From Gemmatimonadaceae bacterium (lineage in GTDB: Bacteria; Gemmatimonadota; Gemmatimonadetes; Gemmatimonadales; Gemmatimonadaceae): DNA of 64,000 bases. The position numbers and the translations under genes were made by a program. Below, piece after piece: positions 46,607-54,728 of the stretch (its first letter is position 1; the number at the start of each line of letters is the position of its first letter). Below the pieces are notes generated by a model that saw only the letters and a program-made list of their open reading frames with translations, ran no database searches and was not told the origin of the DNA. Location: positions 1 to 64,000 of the forward strand of contig JANJUF010000019.1 of assembly GCA_024710705.1 (NCBI GenBank), written 5' to 3'.

Positions 46607-47121
46607 CACGGAGCGGTCACCTGCAGTTCCCACTCGATGTAGTATTGCGTCTCCGCGGTGGGTGGCGTTCCCGCCCAGGTCAACGCGTAGCGCCAGAAAA
46701 TGCTATTGCTCCACGGGTCGTTCGTCCCGTTGAACGTCGCGGTACGCGCCTCCACCTCGGCAAACGCGGTGGTCAGCGGAATCCAGACACCGAGATCGGC
46801 GCGGCGCCACTCGAGTCCGCTCACGGGCAAGGTCCCGGAGGCAGGGCACGGACTGCCGCAGCGCACGCGCACGGTGGTGACGCGGGGCGAGAACCCGCCG
46901 CCGCCGGTGTTGGTGCGGAGGTCCACCGTGAAGCCCGTGCTGCCAATCGCGACGAACCCGGCGTCATAGTCCACCGGCGTGGTGGTCGTCGCGGTGACCG
47001 GGAATCCAGTGGTCGTGAGGTTCGTGCGGCGATTCCCCTGGGCCTCGGCGCCCACGCGGGGCACCGCGAACGCAATCAGGAGCAGCAGGACGGCGTGCCG
47101 ACGCAACGCGCGGCCCCTCAC
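46606..47121 (-). CDS. Exported fimbrial-subunit-like protein (subunit 2)
   Basis: 171 aa. The GTG at 47121 overlaps the chaperone stop (GTGA); signal peptide ends near RVGAEAQ. The beta-rich body includes FTVDLRTNTGGGGFSPRVTTV and SIFWRYALTWAGTPPTAETQ, and the C-terminus is YYIEWELQVTAP, matching the TAP ending of subunits 1 and 3. It lacks the N-terminal cysteine pair but has a CGSPC motif inside. A longer open frame exists upstream but runs through the chaperone gene. Confidence 0.6.
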   Translation of the reverse strand: MRGRALRRHAVLLLLIAFAVPRVGAEAQGNRRTNLTTTGFPVTATTTTPVDYDAGFVAIGSTGFTVDLRTNTGGGGFSPRVTTVRVRCGSPCPASGTLPVSGLEWRRADLGVWIPLTTAFAEVEARTATFNGTNDPWSNSIFWRYALTWAGTPPTAETQYYIEWELQVTAP

Positions 47122-47957
47122 GGAATCTCGAACTCCACCTGCGCCGCGGTGATCTCCTCCGCACCGTAGTCGAGGAGCACGACGCCCACGAATCGACCGG
47201 GCCGCAGTGCCGGCAATCGAATGAGGATGTCGCGGAAGGCGTCGGGCGTGATGTACGCCTCCGGTCCCACGATGCGCTCGACCAACTGCGTGGTCTCGTC
47301 GCGGATCTCGAGCGTGGAGCGCACGCGCAGGTGCGCGCTGCCGGTGTTGGCGAACCGGATGGCGACTTGGCGCCGGAATGTCGAGTCGCCGGCGGCGCTG
47401 GCCCGCTCCCAGCCTTCCTCGACATCCGCCGAGACGACGTCGCCGGAAGCCATGGCGCCGGTGGCGTGGACGTAGACCTTCACACCCGTCACCACGGTGA
47501 GCGAGACGGAGGCGCCCTGGACCTGTGTGGCCGGCGGGCGCACGCGCTCCGCGAGGATCACCGACCAGCAACCCGCATCGGGCAGCCCCCGCCCGGTGTA
47601 AGTGACGCGGATGTACTCCGTCGCCTTGGGCCCCAACTGCAACGTCAGCGGAAAGACGTCGAGCTTCCCCTGGCACGACCGCGAATGGCTGCCGTAGTCG
47701 AGGAAGCGGTTGTTACCGAGCGAGTCGCGCTCCCAATCGCGGAGCGTGACCTGCACCTGCTGGGTGGAATCGATCACGCTGTGCAGGGGAATGACCCCCG
47801 TCAGCGCCCCAGAACCATCCGGGGTGAAGTGCAGCTCGAGCTCGTCTATGGTGAACTGCGCAGCGACCGGCCGTGCCCCGGCACCGATCCCCGCCAGCGC
47901 AAGCACCGACAGCACCAGCAGTCGAGCGAGCGAAGGGATGGGAAAGGCGTGGGACAC
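47118..47957 (-). CDS. PapD-like periplasmic pilus chaperone
   Basis: 279 aa with signal peptide (ending PVAAQ). The GTG start has GGAG seven bases upstream. Residues 40-165 follow the PapD pattern: VIPLHSVIDSTQQVQVTLRDW, then LTLQLGPKATEYIRVTYTGRGLPDAGCWSVILAERV and the closing SVSLTVVTGVKVYVHATG, equivalent to the strands around the subunit-binding groove in FimC-type chaperones. A second beta domain follows. The neighbouring exported subunits and usher-like gene support the reading. Sequence is divergent. Confidence 0.7.
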   Translation of the reverse strand: MSHAFPIPSLARLLVLSVLALAGIGAGARPVAAQFTIDELELHFTPDGSGALTGVIPLHSVIDSTQQVQVTLRDWERDSLGNNRFLDYGSHSRSCQGKLDVFPLTLQLGPKATEYIRVTYTGRGLPDAGCWSVILAERVRPPATQVQGASVSLTVVTGVKVYVHATGAMASGDVVSADVEEGWERASAAGDSTFRRQVAIRFANTGSAHLRVRSTLEIRDETTQLVERIVGPEAYITPDAFRDILIRLPALRPGRFVGVVLLDYGAEEITAAQVEFEIP

Positions 47958-47995
47958 GACCGGTCTCCGAGTCGAGGAAGAGAGCGAACTCGCCC

Positions 47996-48550
47996 TTACG
48001 GCGCGGTGATGCGCAGCGTGAGCGGAATGCTGTACGCCCCAGGCGCCAAGCGGGTATCGCTGAGGTCGTTCGGGAAGGTCAGGCCGAGGCAGAGGTTGAG
48101 CGACTCGCCGTTGGTGGCAGCACCGCTGAACGCGCTGAGGGCGTTGTTGGCCGCCATCGCCGTCTGGGCGTTACCCTGGGCGCAGGCACCAGCCTGAGTA
48201 TCGTACTTCAGGTCGCCGACCAACCAGCCACCGCCGCTCCACGAGCCGGCTTCGAGCGCCACGCTGTAGGTGGTGTTGGCGCGCACATTGAGCGCCACGC
48301 CGGTCACGACCGTCGTGTCGAGTGCGGCCGAGCCGAGGAAGGCCGTCCAGCCCGCATTGGTGATGGCGAAGGCCACCGCCGACTGGTCGGCGTTCAAGAA
48401 CGAGATCTGCGGAATGGTGACCGAGGTGGCCAGATCCACAGTGCAGTTGCCGGCGCCGATCACGGTGCAGGCGTTCTGGGCTTGGGCAACAGCGGGGAGC
48501 GACAGGGCCAGGGCGGCGCCGGCGATCCAACGAACGAGCGAACGAGACAT
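47996..48550 (-). CDS. Exported fimbrial-subunit-like protein (subunit 3)
   Basis: 184 aa. The ATG at 48550 has GGAGG six bases upstream. Signal peptide ends in AVAQAQ; a Cys-x7-Cys pair follows (NACTVIGAGNC), then LNVRANTTYSVALEAGSW, alignable with subunit 1, and the C-terminus YSIPLTLRITAP. It is the first gene of the locus and likely the major subunit, given its position and strong ribosome binding site. Role inferred from context. Confidence 0.65.
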   Translation of the reverse strand: MSRSLVRWIAGAALALSLPAVAQAQNACTVIGAGNCTVDLATSVTIPQISFLNADQSAVAFAITNAGWTAFLGSAALDTTVVTGVALNVRANTTYSVALEAGSWSGGGWLVGDLKYDTQAGACAQGNAQTAMAANNALSAFSGAATNGESLNLCLGLTFPNDLSDTRLAPGAYSIPLTLRITAP

Positions 48551-49076
48551 CTCTCTCCTCCAAACGGTGATTGTTGACCTGCGACTCGGATGTAGCGAGA
48601 CCTCTGGGAGGACCGAGCGAGTTTCTTCTATATGAATGCTCACCCACCCGGTCCTAGACGAATCGGCCTAGGCAGGGTCACGAAACGCGACGCTGCTCAG
48701 ACAATATCACTGTATCGCAAACTCTATGCCAGTGTATGTAGTTTAAACATAAGGACTTACGTCACTTTGTGAGAGTGTGAAGCAATCAGCGAGATAAATA
48801 GGTACACTGCCGCTATTTACAACACTCCAGCCGGCGCAAACGCAGCTAAAACGTTGCTGGACAAGGCGCTCGCCCCGTCACACCGTGATAACCTCCCAGG
48901 AGGCCAGAAACCTCGGAGAGCGCAATCCGCGGCAGGCATTGCAGCGTGCCAAGGCACGGGACCATGGCACGACCCCGCCCTGTCAGGCATCCCCCCGTGC
49001 AGCATCAGCGTTCTCCCGGTAGTTTCTGCGCGACCTACGCCCCATCCTTCCCGCTCCACCTCCTCCCGACCACCAC
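48551..49076. other. Intergenic region, AT-rich centre
   Basis: Holds the leader of the fimbrial-like locus on one side and the upstream region of pntAA on the other. From about 48690 to 48860 the composition is far more AT-rich than the surroundings (for example GTTTAAACATAAGG). TATAGA at about 48634 on the minus strand could be a -10 but I find no convincing -35. No gene, integrase or repeat unit is visible. Confidence 0.5.
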
Positions 49077-50174
49077 GTGATCCTCGGCATCCCCAGGGAG
49101 ACGGTCCCCAACGAACGGCGCGTTGCGCTCATTCCCGAGAGCGTGGCCCGCTTGGTCAAGGCGGGCGTCACCGTCCACATCGAACGGGAGGCTGGCCTCG
49201 CGGCGGGCTTTCCCGACGCAGCGTACGAATCCGCGGGCGCGCGGCTCACCGATCGCGCCGGCGCACTCGGCGCCGACCTCGTGTGCAAGGTGCAGAAGCC
49301 CGTGCCCGATGACGTCGCACACATGAAGCGCGGCGCGAATCTCATTGCGCTGCTCGCGCCCTCCACCAGCGGCGACGCCATCGCCGCACTCGAGGCGCAG
49401 GGTGTGACGGGACTCGCGCTGGAACTGGTCCCGCGCATCACGCGGGCACAGTCCATGGATGTGCTCTCGTCACAGGCGACCGTTGCCGGTTACAAGGCCG
49501 TGCTGGTGGGCGCGGCGGCGTCACCGAAGTTCCTCCCCATGCTCACCACGGCCGCCGGCACCATCGCGCCCTCCAAGTGCTGCGTGCTCGGCGCCGGCGT
49601 GGCCGGCCTCCAGGCCATCGCCACCGCGCGTCGCCTTGGCGCCGTGGTCTCCGGCTTCGACATCCGCGCCGCCGCCGCCGAGCAGATCCGTTCGCTCGGC
49701 GCCACCGTCGTCGCGCAGGACCTCATCGCCGCCGACTCCGAGACCGCCGGCGGCTACGCGAAAGAGCAGACGAAAGAACAGCAGGAAGCCATCCAGCAGG
49801 CACTGCGCGAGCATCTCAGAGGAATGGATCTGGTCATCACCACCGCGCAGATCCCTGGCCGCCCCGCCCCGCGCCTCATCTCCACCGACACGGTGCGCAC
49901 GATGGCGCCGGGCGCGGTGATCGTGGACCTGGCCGCCGAGAGTGGCGGCAACTGCGAGGCCACCAAGGCTGGCGAGACGGTGGACGTCAACGGCGTGCAC
50001 GTCCTCGGTCCGGTGAACCTCCCGGCCTCGATGCCCACGCACGCGTCGCAGATGCTCTCGCGCAACATCCTCACCTTCGTGCAGCACCTCCTCACCAAGG
50101 AAGGCACGCTCAAGGTGGACCCCGCCGACGAAATCACCGGCGCAATGATCGTCACTGGGAGGAAGACGGCATGA
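49077..50174 (+). CDS. pntAA: NAD(P) transhydrogenase, alpha-1 subunit
   Basis: 365 aa. The NAD-binding domain (dI) of the proton-translocating transhydrogenase: IPRETVPNERRVALIPESV at the start, the nucleotide fold VLGAGVAGLQAIATARRLGAVVSGFD, and GAVIVDLAAESGGNCE. It passes hydride from NADH to NADP+. GTG start. Split alpha subunit (pntAA plus pntAB), the arrangement of Rhodospirillum and many others. Coupled to pntAB by ATGA. Confidence 0.96.
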   Translation: MILGIPRETVPNERRVALIPESVARLVKAGVTVHIEREAGLAAGFPDAAYESAGARLTDRAGALGADLVCKVQKPVPDDVAHMKRGANLIALLAPSTSGDAIAALEAQGVTGLALELVPRITRAQSMDVLSSQATVAGYKAVLVGAAASPKFLPMLTTAAGTIAPSKCCVLGAGVAGLQAIATARRLGAVVSGFDIRAAAAEQIRSLGATVVAQDLIAADSETAGGYAKEQTKEQQEAIQQALREHLRGMDLVITTAQIPGRPAPRLISTDTVRTMAPGAVIVDLAAESGGNCEATKAGETVDVNGVHVLGPVNLPASMPTHASQMLSRNILTFVQHLLTKEGTLKVDPADEITGAMIVTGRKTA

Positions 50175-50470
50175 GTGAGCTCCTGATCGGCGGCATCGTG
50201 GTGTTCATCCTGTCCACCTTCCTTGGCGCGTCACTCATCGGCCGCGTGCCCCCCACGCTGCACACGCCGCTGATGTCCGGGTCGAATGCGGTGTCTGGCA
50301 TCACGGTGGTCGGCGCGATGCTCGTCGCCGGGGCGGGCTTCGGTTGGCTCTCCGACGTCCTCGGCTTCCTCGCCATCGTCTTCGCCATGATGAACGTGGC
50401 CGGTGGGTACATGGTGACCGACCGCATGTTGCAGATGTTCAAGAAGGCGCCGACGGAGGGTGGCAAGTGA
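50171..50470 (+). CDS. pntAB: NAD(P) transhydrogenase, alpha-2 membrane subunit
   Basis: 99 aa with three membrane helices (LLIGGIVVFILSTFLGASLIG, VVGAMLVAGAGFGW, FLAIVFAMMNVAGGYMVTDRM) and the PTLHTPLMSGSNAVSGI loop of domain II. It forms part of the proton channel with PntB. Overlaps both neighbours (ATGA and GTGA). Confidence 0.95.
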   Translation: MSELLIGGIVVFILSTFLGASLIGRVPPTLHTPLMSGSNAVSGITVVGAMLVAGAGFGWLSDVLGFLAIVFAMMNVAGGYMVTDRMLQMFKKAPTEGGK

Positions 50471-51858
50471 TCGCCCCGTGGCTCCTGCGCCTCCTGTATC
50501 TCGTCGCCGCCGTCCTGTTCATCCTTGGCCTCAGGCGCCTGCAAAGTCCGGAGACCGCGCGCGGTGGAAACCGCCTGTCGTCGGTCGGCATGCTGCTGGC
50601 GATCGTGCTCACCCTGCTTGACCGGAGCATCGTGGGCTACGGGACCATCGCCGCCGGCCTCGTCGTCGGCGGCGCCATCGGCCTGACGATGGCCGTGCGC
50701 GTGAAGATGACGTCCATGCCGCAGATGGTGGCCCTGTTGAACGGCGCCGGTGGCGGGTCGTCCCTCCTGGTGGCATCAGCGGAGTTCCTGCATTCCGAGG
50801 AGCGCGGCGCCCTGATGACCGTGGACGCCGGCGTCTCGACGATGCTCGGCGTGCTCATCGGCGCGGTCACGGTGACGGGGAGCGTGGTGGCGTTCGCCAA
50901 GCTGCAGGAACTGGTGTCGGGGCGCGCCGTCGTCTTCGCGTTCCAGAAGACCCTCAACGCCCTGCTCTTCCTCACGGTCCTGGGACTCGGCGCCTGGTTG
51001 GTGCTGGACGTCACCGCGCCAGTGGGCGCGTTCTACACCGTGATCGCCATCGCGCTGCTGCTGGGCGTCCTGCTGACGATCCCCATCGGCGGCGCCGACA
51101 TGCCGGTCGTGATCGCGGTGCTGAATTCCTATTCCGGCATCGCCGCCGCCATGACCGGTTTCGTGATCGGCAGCGAGGTGCTCATCGTGTCGGGCGCACT
51201 GGTGGGCTCGAGCGGCATCATCCTGAGCCAGATCATGTGCAAGGCCATGAATCGCTCGTTGGCCAACGTGCTCTTCGGCGGCTTCGGGGCCACCGTCACC
51301 GCGAGCGGCAAGAGCGCGGCCGGCCTCACCGTGAACACCACCAACATCGAGGAAGCGGCGCTGCAGCTCGCGTATGCCCAGCAGGTGATCGTCGTTCCGG
51401 GGTACGGCCTCGCCGTCGCCCAGGCACAGCACCAGGTGCGCGAGCTGATGGAGCTGATCGAGAAGCGCGGCGGAACGGTGAAGTTCGCCATTCACCCGGT
51501 GGCCGGGCGCATGCCTGGCCACATGAACGTGCTCCTGGCCGAGGCGAACATCCCCTACGACAAGCTGCTCGACATGGACGAGATCAACGCCTCGTTCGGC
51601 CAGACGGACGTGGCGCTGGTGATCGGCGCGAATGACGTGGTGAACCCGGCTGCGCGCAACGACCCGTCGAGCCCGATCTTCGGCATGCCGATCCTCAACG
51701 CCGACGAGGCCAAGCGGATCATCGTGATGAAGCGCGGCATGAGCGCCGGGTTCGCCGGCATCGAGAACGAGCTGTTCTACAATCCCAAAACGCAGATGCT
51801 GTTCGGGAACGCCAAGGACACGCTCGTGAAGTTGGTCAGCGAGGTCAAGCAGGTCTGA
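50467..51858 (+). CDS. pntB: NAD(P) transhydrogenase, beta subunit
   Basis: 463 aa. About nine membrane helices (domain II) followed by the NADP-binding domain III: VIVVPGYGLAVAQAQHQVRELMELIEKRG, FAIHPVAGRMPGHMNVLLAEANIPYD and VALVIGANDVVNPAARNDPSSPIFGMPIL. Starts GTG. It ends 14 bases inside the convergent glycosyltransferase gene. Together the three subunits make NADPH using the proton gradient. Confidence 0.96.
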   Translation: MIAPWLLRLLYLVAAVLFILGLRRLQSPETARGGNRLSSVGMLLAIVLTLLDRSIVGYGTIAAGLVVGGAIGLTMAVRVKMTSMPQMVALLNGAGGGSSLLVASAEFLHSEERGALMTVDAGVSTMLGVLIGAVTVTGSVVAFAKLQELVSGRAVVFAFQKTLNALLFLTVLGLGAWLVLDVTAPVGAFYTVIAIALLLGVLLTIPIGGADMPVVIAVLNSYSGIAAAMTGFVIGSEVLIVSGALVGSSGIILSQIMCKAMNRSLANVLFGGFGATVTASGKSAAGLTVNTTNIEEAALQLAYAQQVIVVPGYGLAVAQAQHQVRELMELIEKRGGTVKFAIHPVAGRMPGHMNVLLAEANIPYDKLLDMDEINASFGQTDVALVIGANDVVNPAARNDPSSPIFGMPILNADEAKRIIVMKRGMSAGFAGIENELFYNPKTQMLFGNAKDTLVKLVSEVKQV

Positions 51859-53002
51859 CTGGCGTCGCGTCGTAGGTGCGGGATCGCCAGCGGCGTGGTC
51901 GCCGCAGCGAGCTCAGGACGAGTCGCAGCGCGGCCACGGGATCGGCGAAGGGGCTGAGCCACCACGTCAGCCCACGCCGCTGGTAGCTGGGCGCCAGGGC
52001 CAGTAGGAGGGCCCAACGGACGCCGAGCAGGGCGGCCGTGCCCACGGCCGCCACCGTGCGCCACGGTCCCGCGGGAAGTTGATCCCACTGCCACGCAAGG
52101 CCGAGGGCCAGCGGCCACTGCAGTCCCTGCGCCAGGACGACGAACGCGGTATCCCGCGCCTGGCGCCAGCGCCCGGCGGCGTCCTTGAGATCCAGCGAAC
52201 GCCCCCACTCGCGCCACATCTGCGCCACGCCAGTGTATGAACGCACGCGGTAGAGGCGCGCCCCGTCGAGGAAGCCCACCGACACGCCGCGGCGTGCCAA
52301 GTGGCGCACGAGGCTGACATCCTCGGCGAACGAATCCTTCACCGGCGCGTAGCCGCCATGCTCGAGCAGCGTCTCCTTGCGCGCCAGGAAGCACTGGCCG
52401 TTGGCGATCACCCGTTCGGGATCCACCCGCGGGTCGCCCACCGCGCCGCTGCGGTAGATCAGCGTGACGAGCAGCGCTGGCTGCAGCCACCGTTCGCCCG
52501 CCGACTGGCCGTCGAAGCGCGGCGCGAAGGATACGACGTCGAAGCCTTCACGGAGTGCCGCCGCCAAGACGGCAGCGGCGCAGCCGGGCTCGGCTTCGGT
52601 ATCGGCGTCCATGCCAAGGACCCAAGGGTTGGCCGCGAGCTCCGTCCCATACTGGAGGGCCCAGGCCTTCCCGATCCACCCCGCCTCGAGCGGCGGATCG
52701 GTGACGAGCCGAATGCGCGGATCGAGTTTCGCCGCCGCGTCCACCAGGGCGCGTGTGCCATCGGTGGATCCGGAGTCCACCACGAGGATCTCCCGCACGG
52801 GCGAGCGCTGGGCGCGCAGCCCCCGGAGACAGGGCTCGATCCGGCGCGCCTCGTTCAGCGTCGCGACGATCACGGTCAGACCGGGCCCGTCAATGCCTTC
52901 AGGACGCGGCAGCTCGGCTGGCCGTCGCGAACGCCCTCCGCGCAGACGGCCAAGCAAGGTGAGCGCGAGGAACAACTGGAGCAGCGCGAAGGCGAGGAGC
53001 AC
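51845..53002 (-). CDS. Membrane-anchored family 2 glycosyltransferase
   Basis: 385 aa from the GTG at 53002 (VLLAFALLQLFLALTLLG helix); a longer start further upstream (GTG in VLVPVAVS) is possible and neither has a good ribosome binding site. GT2 motifs: VIVATLNEARRIEPCLRGL, LVVDSGSTDGTRALV, GWIGKAWALQYG, DADTEAEPG and an EDVSLVRHLARRG region. Two or three C-terminal helices. It resembles CrtQ/HpnB-type enzymes acting on lipids, but no carotenoid or hopanoid gene is nearby. Confidence 0.8.
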   Translation of the reverse strand: MLLAFALLQLFLALTLLGRLRGGRSRRPAELPRPEGIDGPGLTVIVATLNEARRIEPCLRGLRAQRSPVREILVVDSGSTDGTRALVDAAAKLDPRIRLVTDPPLEAGWIGKAWALQYGTELAANPWVLGMDADTEAEPGCAAAVLAAALREGFDVVSFAPRFDGQSAGERWLQPALLVTLIYRSGAVGDPRVDPERVIANGQCFLARKETLLEHGGYAPVKDSFAEDVSLVRHLARRGVSVGFLDGARLYRVRSYTGVAQMWREWGRSLDLKDAAGRWRQARDTAFVVLAQGLQWPLALGLAWQWDQLPAGPWRTVAAVGTAALLGVRWALLLALAPSYQRRGLTWWLSPFADPVAALRLVLSSLRRPRRWRSRTYDATPVRPA

Positions 53003-53127
53003 GGTGCATGACGATGAGGGAAACGCGCCCCAATCTAGCGCGGCGCTGACGGCGACGGGCACCAGCACAAACCCTTGCCCGGCACCGCTTGTCTGAGGGG
53101 GTGACACTTCCCCGCCGGCGCCGCCGT

Positions 53128-53144
53128 AGGGGACTGCATCCCCT
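53128..53144 (+). other. Small hairpin upstream of the DUF4097 gene
   Basis: AGGGGA, loop CTGCA, TCCCCT: a 6-bp perfect stem 17 bases before the GTG. It could be in the 5' untranslated region; nothing shows its role. Confidence 0.3.
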
Positions 53145-53161
53145 GCATAGAGGACCTCGCC

Positions 53162-54157
53162 GTGCCCATTCGTTCCCTGCTCGCCACCGCGGCGTTCGTC
53201 GCCACCGTAGCACCGACCATCGCCGCCGCGCAGGGCGCCGAGCGACACACCCTCTCCGGCGCGCACGTTTCCATTTGGAATCTCGCCGGACGCGCCCTCC
53301 TCGAAGCCGGCAGCGGACGTGAAGTGGTCGTCGAGGTCCAGCGTGGCGGCGACGACGGAGACCGCCTCACCGTCGAGGCCCGTGGCGACCGATTGGTGGT
53401 GCGCTATCCCGACCGCGACATCGTCTATCGCGACGGTCGCCGGTGGAACAGCGAGACGCGCCTGCGCGTGGAGGACGATGGTACCTTCGGCGGCGACAAC
53501 GACGCGTGGGGAGCCCGCACGGTGTCGGTACGCACCCGCGGCGCCGGCCTTGAGGCGCACGCCGACCTGCGCATCGCCGTGCCCGAGGGACAGCGCCTGA
53601 CGCTGCACGTGGGCATCGGCGAGATCGAGGTGACCAATGTCAACGGGCAGCTGGACCTCCGCACGCGCGCGTCGATGATCAGCGGGCGCGATCTCAAGGG
53701 TGACCTCGTCGCCCGCACGGGCTCGGGTCGTATCGAGCTCTCCCGTGCCGAGCTGTCCCGCCTGCAGGCGGCGACCGGGTCAGGCGGCATGGAGTTGGCG
53801 GACGTGTCGGCCCGTGAGCTGCGGGTCAGCACCGGCTCGGGCACGATCGAGGGGCGCGATGTGGCGGCCGATCGCTTCGAGGCCAGCACCGGCAGTGGTG
53901 GGGTGCGGATGGAACTCAGGCAAGCGCCGCGCGAAGCGCGCATCCGGAGCGGGTCCGGAGGAGTCACCTTGACCCTGCCCGAGGGTACCAATGCCGAGCT
54001 CGACCTGCGGACGGGATCCGGCGGCATCAGCACGGAGTTCGCGGTCTCGATGGAGAGCATGCGACGCAACGCGTTGCGAGGACGGATCGGCAGCGGCGAC
54101 GATGGGCGGATCAGCGTGACGACCGGCTCCGGGGGCGTGCGGCTCATCCGACGCTAG
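53162..54157 (+). CDS. Exported DUF4097 (beta-helix adhesin-like) protein
   Basis: 331 aa. The GTG start has GAGG upstream; signal peptide ends near IAAAQ. The mature protein consists of short repeats containing TGSG or SGSGG (ARTGSGRIELS, ATGSGGMELADV, STGSGTIEGRDV, STGSGGVRMEL, RTGSGGIS), the right-handed beta-helix pattern of DUF4097. Surface or periplasmic; function unknown. Confidence 0.82.
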   Translation: MPIRSLLATAAFVATVAPTIAAAQGAERHTLSGAHVSIWNLAGRALLEAGSGREVVVEVQRGGDDGDRLTVEARGDRLVVRYPDRDIVYRDGRRWNSETRLRVEDDGTFGGDNDAWGARTVSVRTRGAGLEAHADLRIAVPEGQRLTLHVGIGEIEVTNVNGQLDLRTRASMISGRDLKGDLVARTGSGRIELSRAELSRLQAATGSGGMELADVSARELRVSTGSGTIEGRDVAADRFEASTGSGGVRMELRQAPREARIRSGSGGVTLTLPEGTNAELDLRTGSGGISTEFAVSMESMRRNALRGRIGSGDDGRISVTTGSGGVRLIRR

Positions 54158-54224
54158 GCGGCTTGCGGTGGGCACCGGCCGCCCACCTATGGACGGCGAG
54201 AGCGGCTCGTCCCACATTTCACAG

Positions 54225-54728
54225 GTGAACCGGCTCGGGTTGCTCCTCTGCGTCCTCGTCGTGGCCTCGCGTCCACTCGCCGGGCAAGCCATGCCACGCG
54301 TCGACGTGAATGCGCGGCTTCGCGTGTGGTCGCAGAACCACGCGCTGCGCGCGGCGGAAGGTCGCCTGGTGGAGCGCTGGGGCGACACGCTGGTGGTGGC
54401 CATCCGACGCGATGACAGCTTCGAGCCCGTCCGCGAGCTCGTGGTGTTGCCGGCCGCGGACATTGACTCGCTCGAGACGTGGGCGGCCTCCACGGGCGGG
54501 CGGCGCTCGGCCCGCAACCGACTATTCCTGATCGCCGGCATCGGTGGGGCCATCGTGGCAGGCTCGGCCGGCGGCCTCTACTCCCTCTCGGAAGCGCTCT
54601 TCTCGGCCGGGTTCGTGACGCTCTTCGTTGCCGTGGGGTCCTCGGCGGCACCGGACGGCGCGTGGCGGGCCGTGGACCTCCCGGCCGCCGCCGCTACTGC
54701 GCCAGTCCCTGCCGCACCTGATCGATGA
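54225..54728 (+). CDS. Exported protein of unknown function
   Basis: 167 aa from the GTG at 54225, which gives a signal peptide (VNRLGLLLCVLVVASRPLAGQA); starts at 54168 or 54189 are possible. A short beta domain (VDVNARLRVWSQNHALRAAEGRLVERWGDTLVVAIR) is followed by two membrane helices (about 105-140). Not recognised. Its end overlaps the convergent oligopeptidase gene by 35 bases. Confidence 0.6.
   Translation: MNRLGLLLCVLVVASRPLAGQAMPRVDVNARLRVWSQNHALRAAEGRLVERWGDTLVVAIRRDDSFEPVRELVVLPAADIDSLETWAASTGGRRSARNRLFLIAGIGGAIVAGSAGGLYSLSEALFSAGFVTLFVAVGSSAAPDGAWRAVDLPAAAATAPVPAAPDR

Noticed and set aside
47122-47676. Long N-terminal extension of subunit 2
   Set aside because: Runs antiparallel in frame logic through the chaperone gene; the GTGA overlap with a signal peptide is a far better start.
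48551-48700. Promoter of the fimbrial-like locus
   Set aside because: A TATAGA box exists on the minus strand but no -35 at a proper distance could be defended.
51845-53002. Naming the glycosyltransferase hpnB or crtQ
   Set aside because: GWIGKAWA resembles both, but no hopanoid or carotenoid genes are close, so only the family is given.
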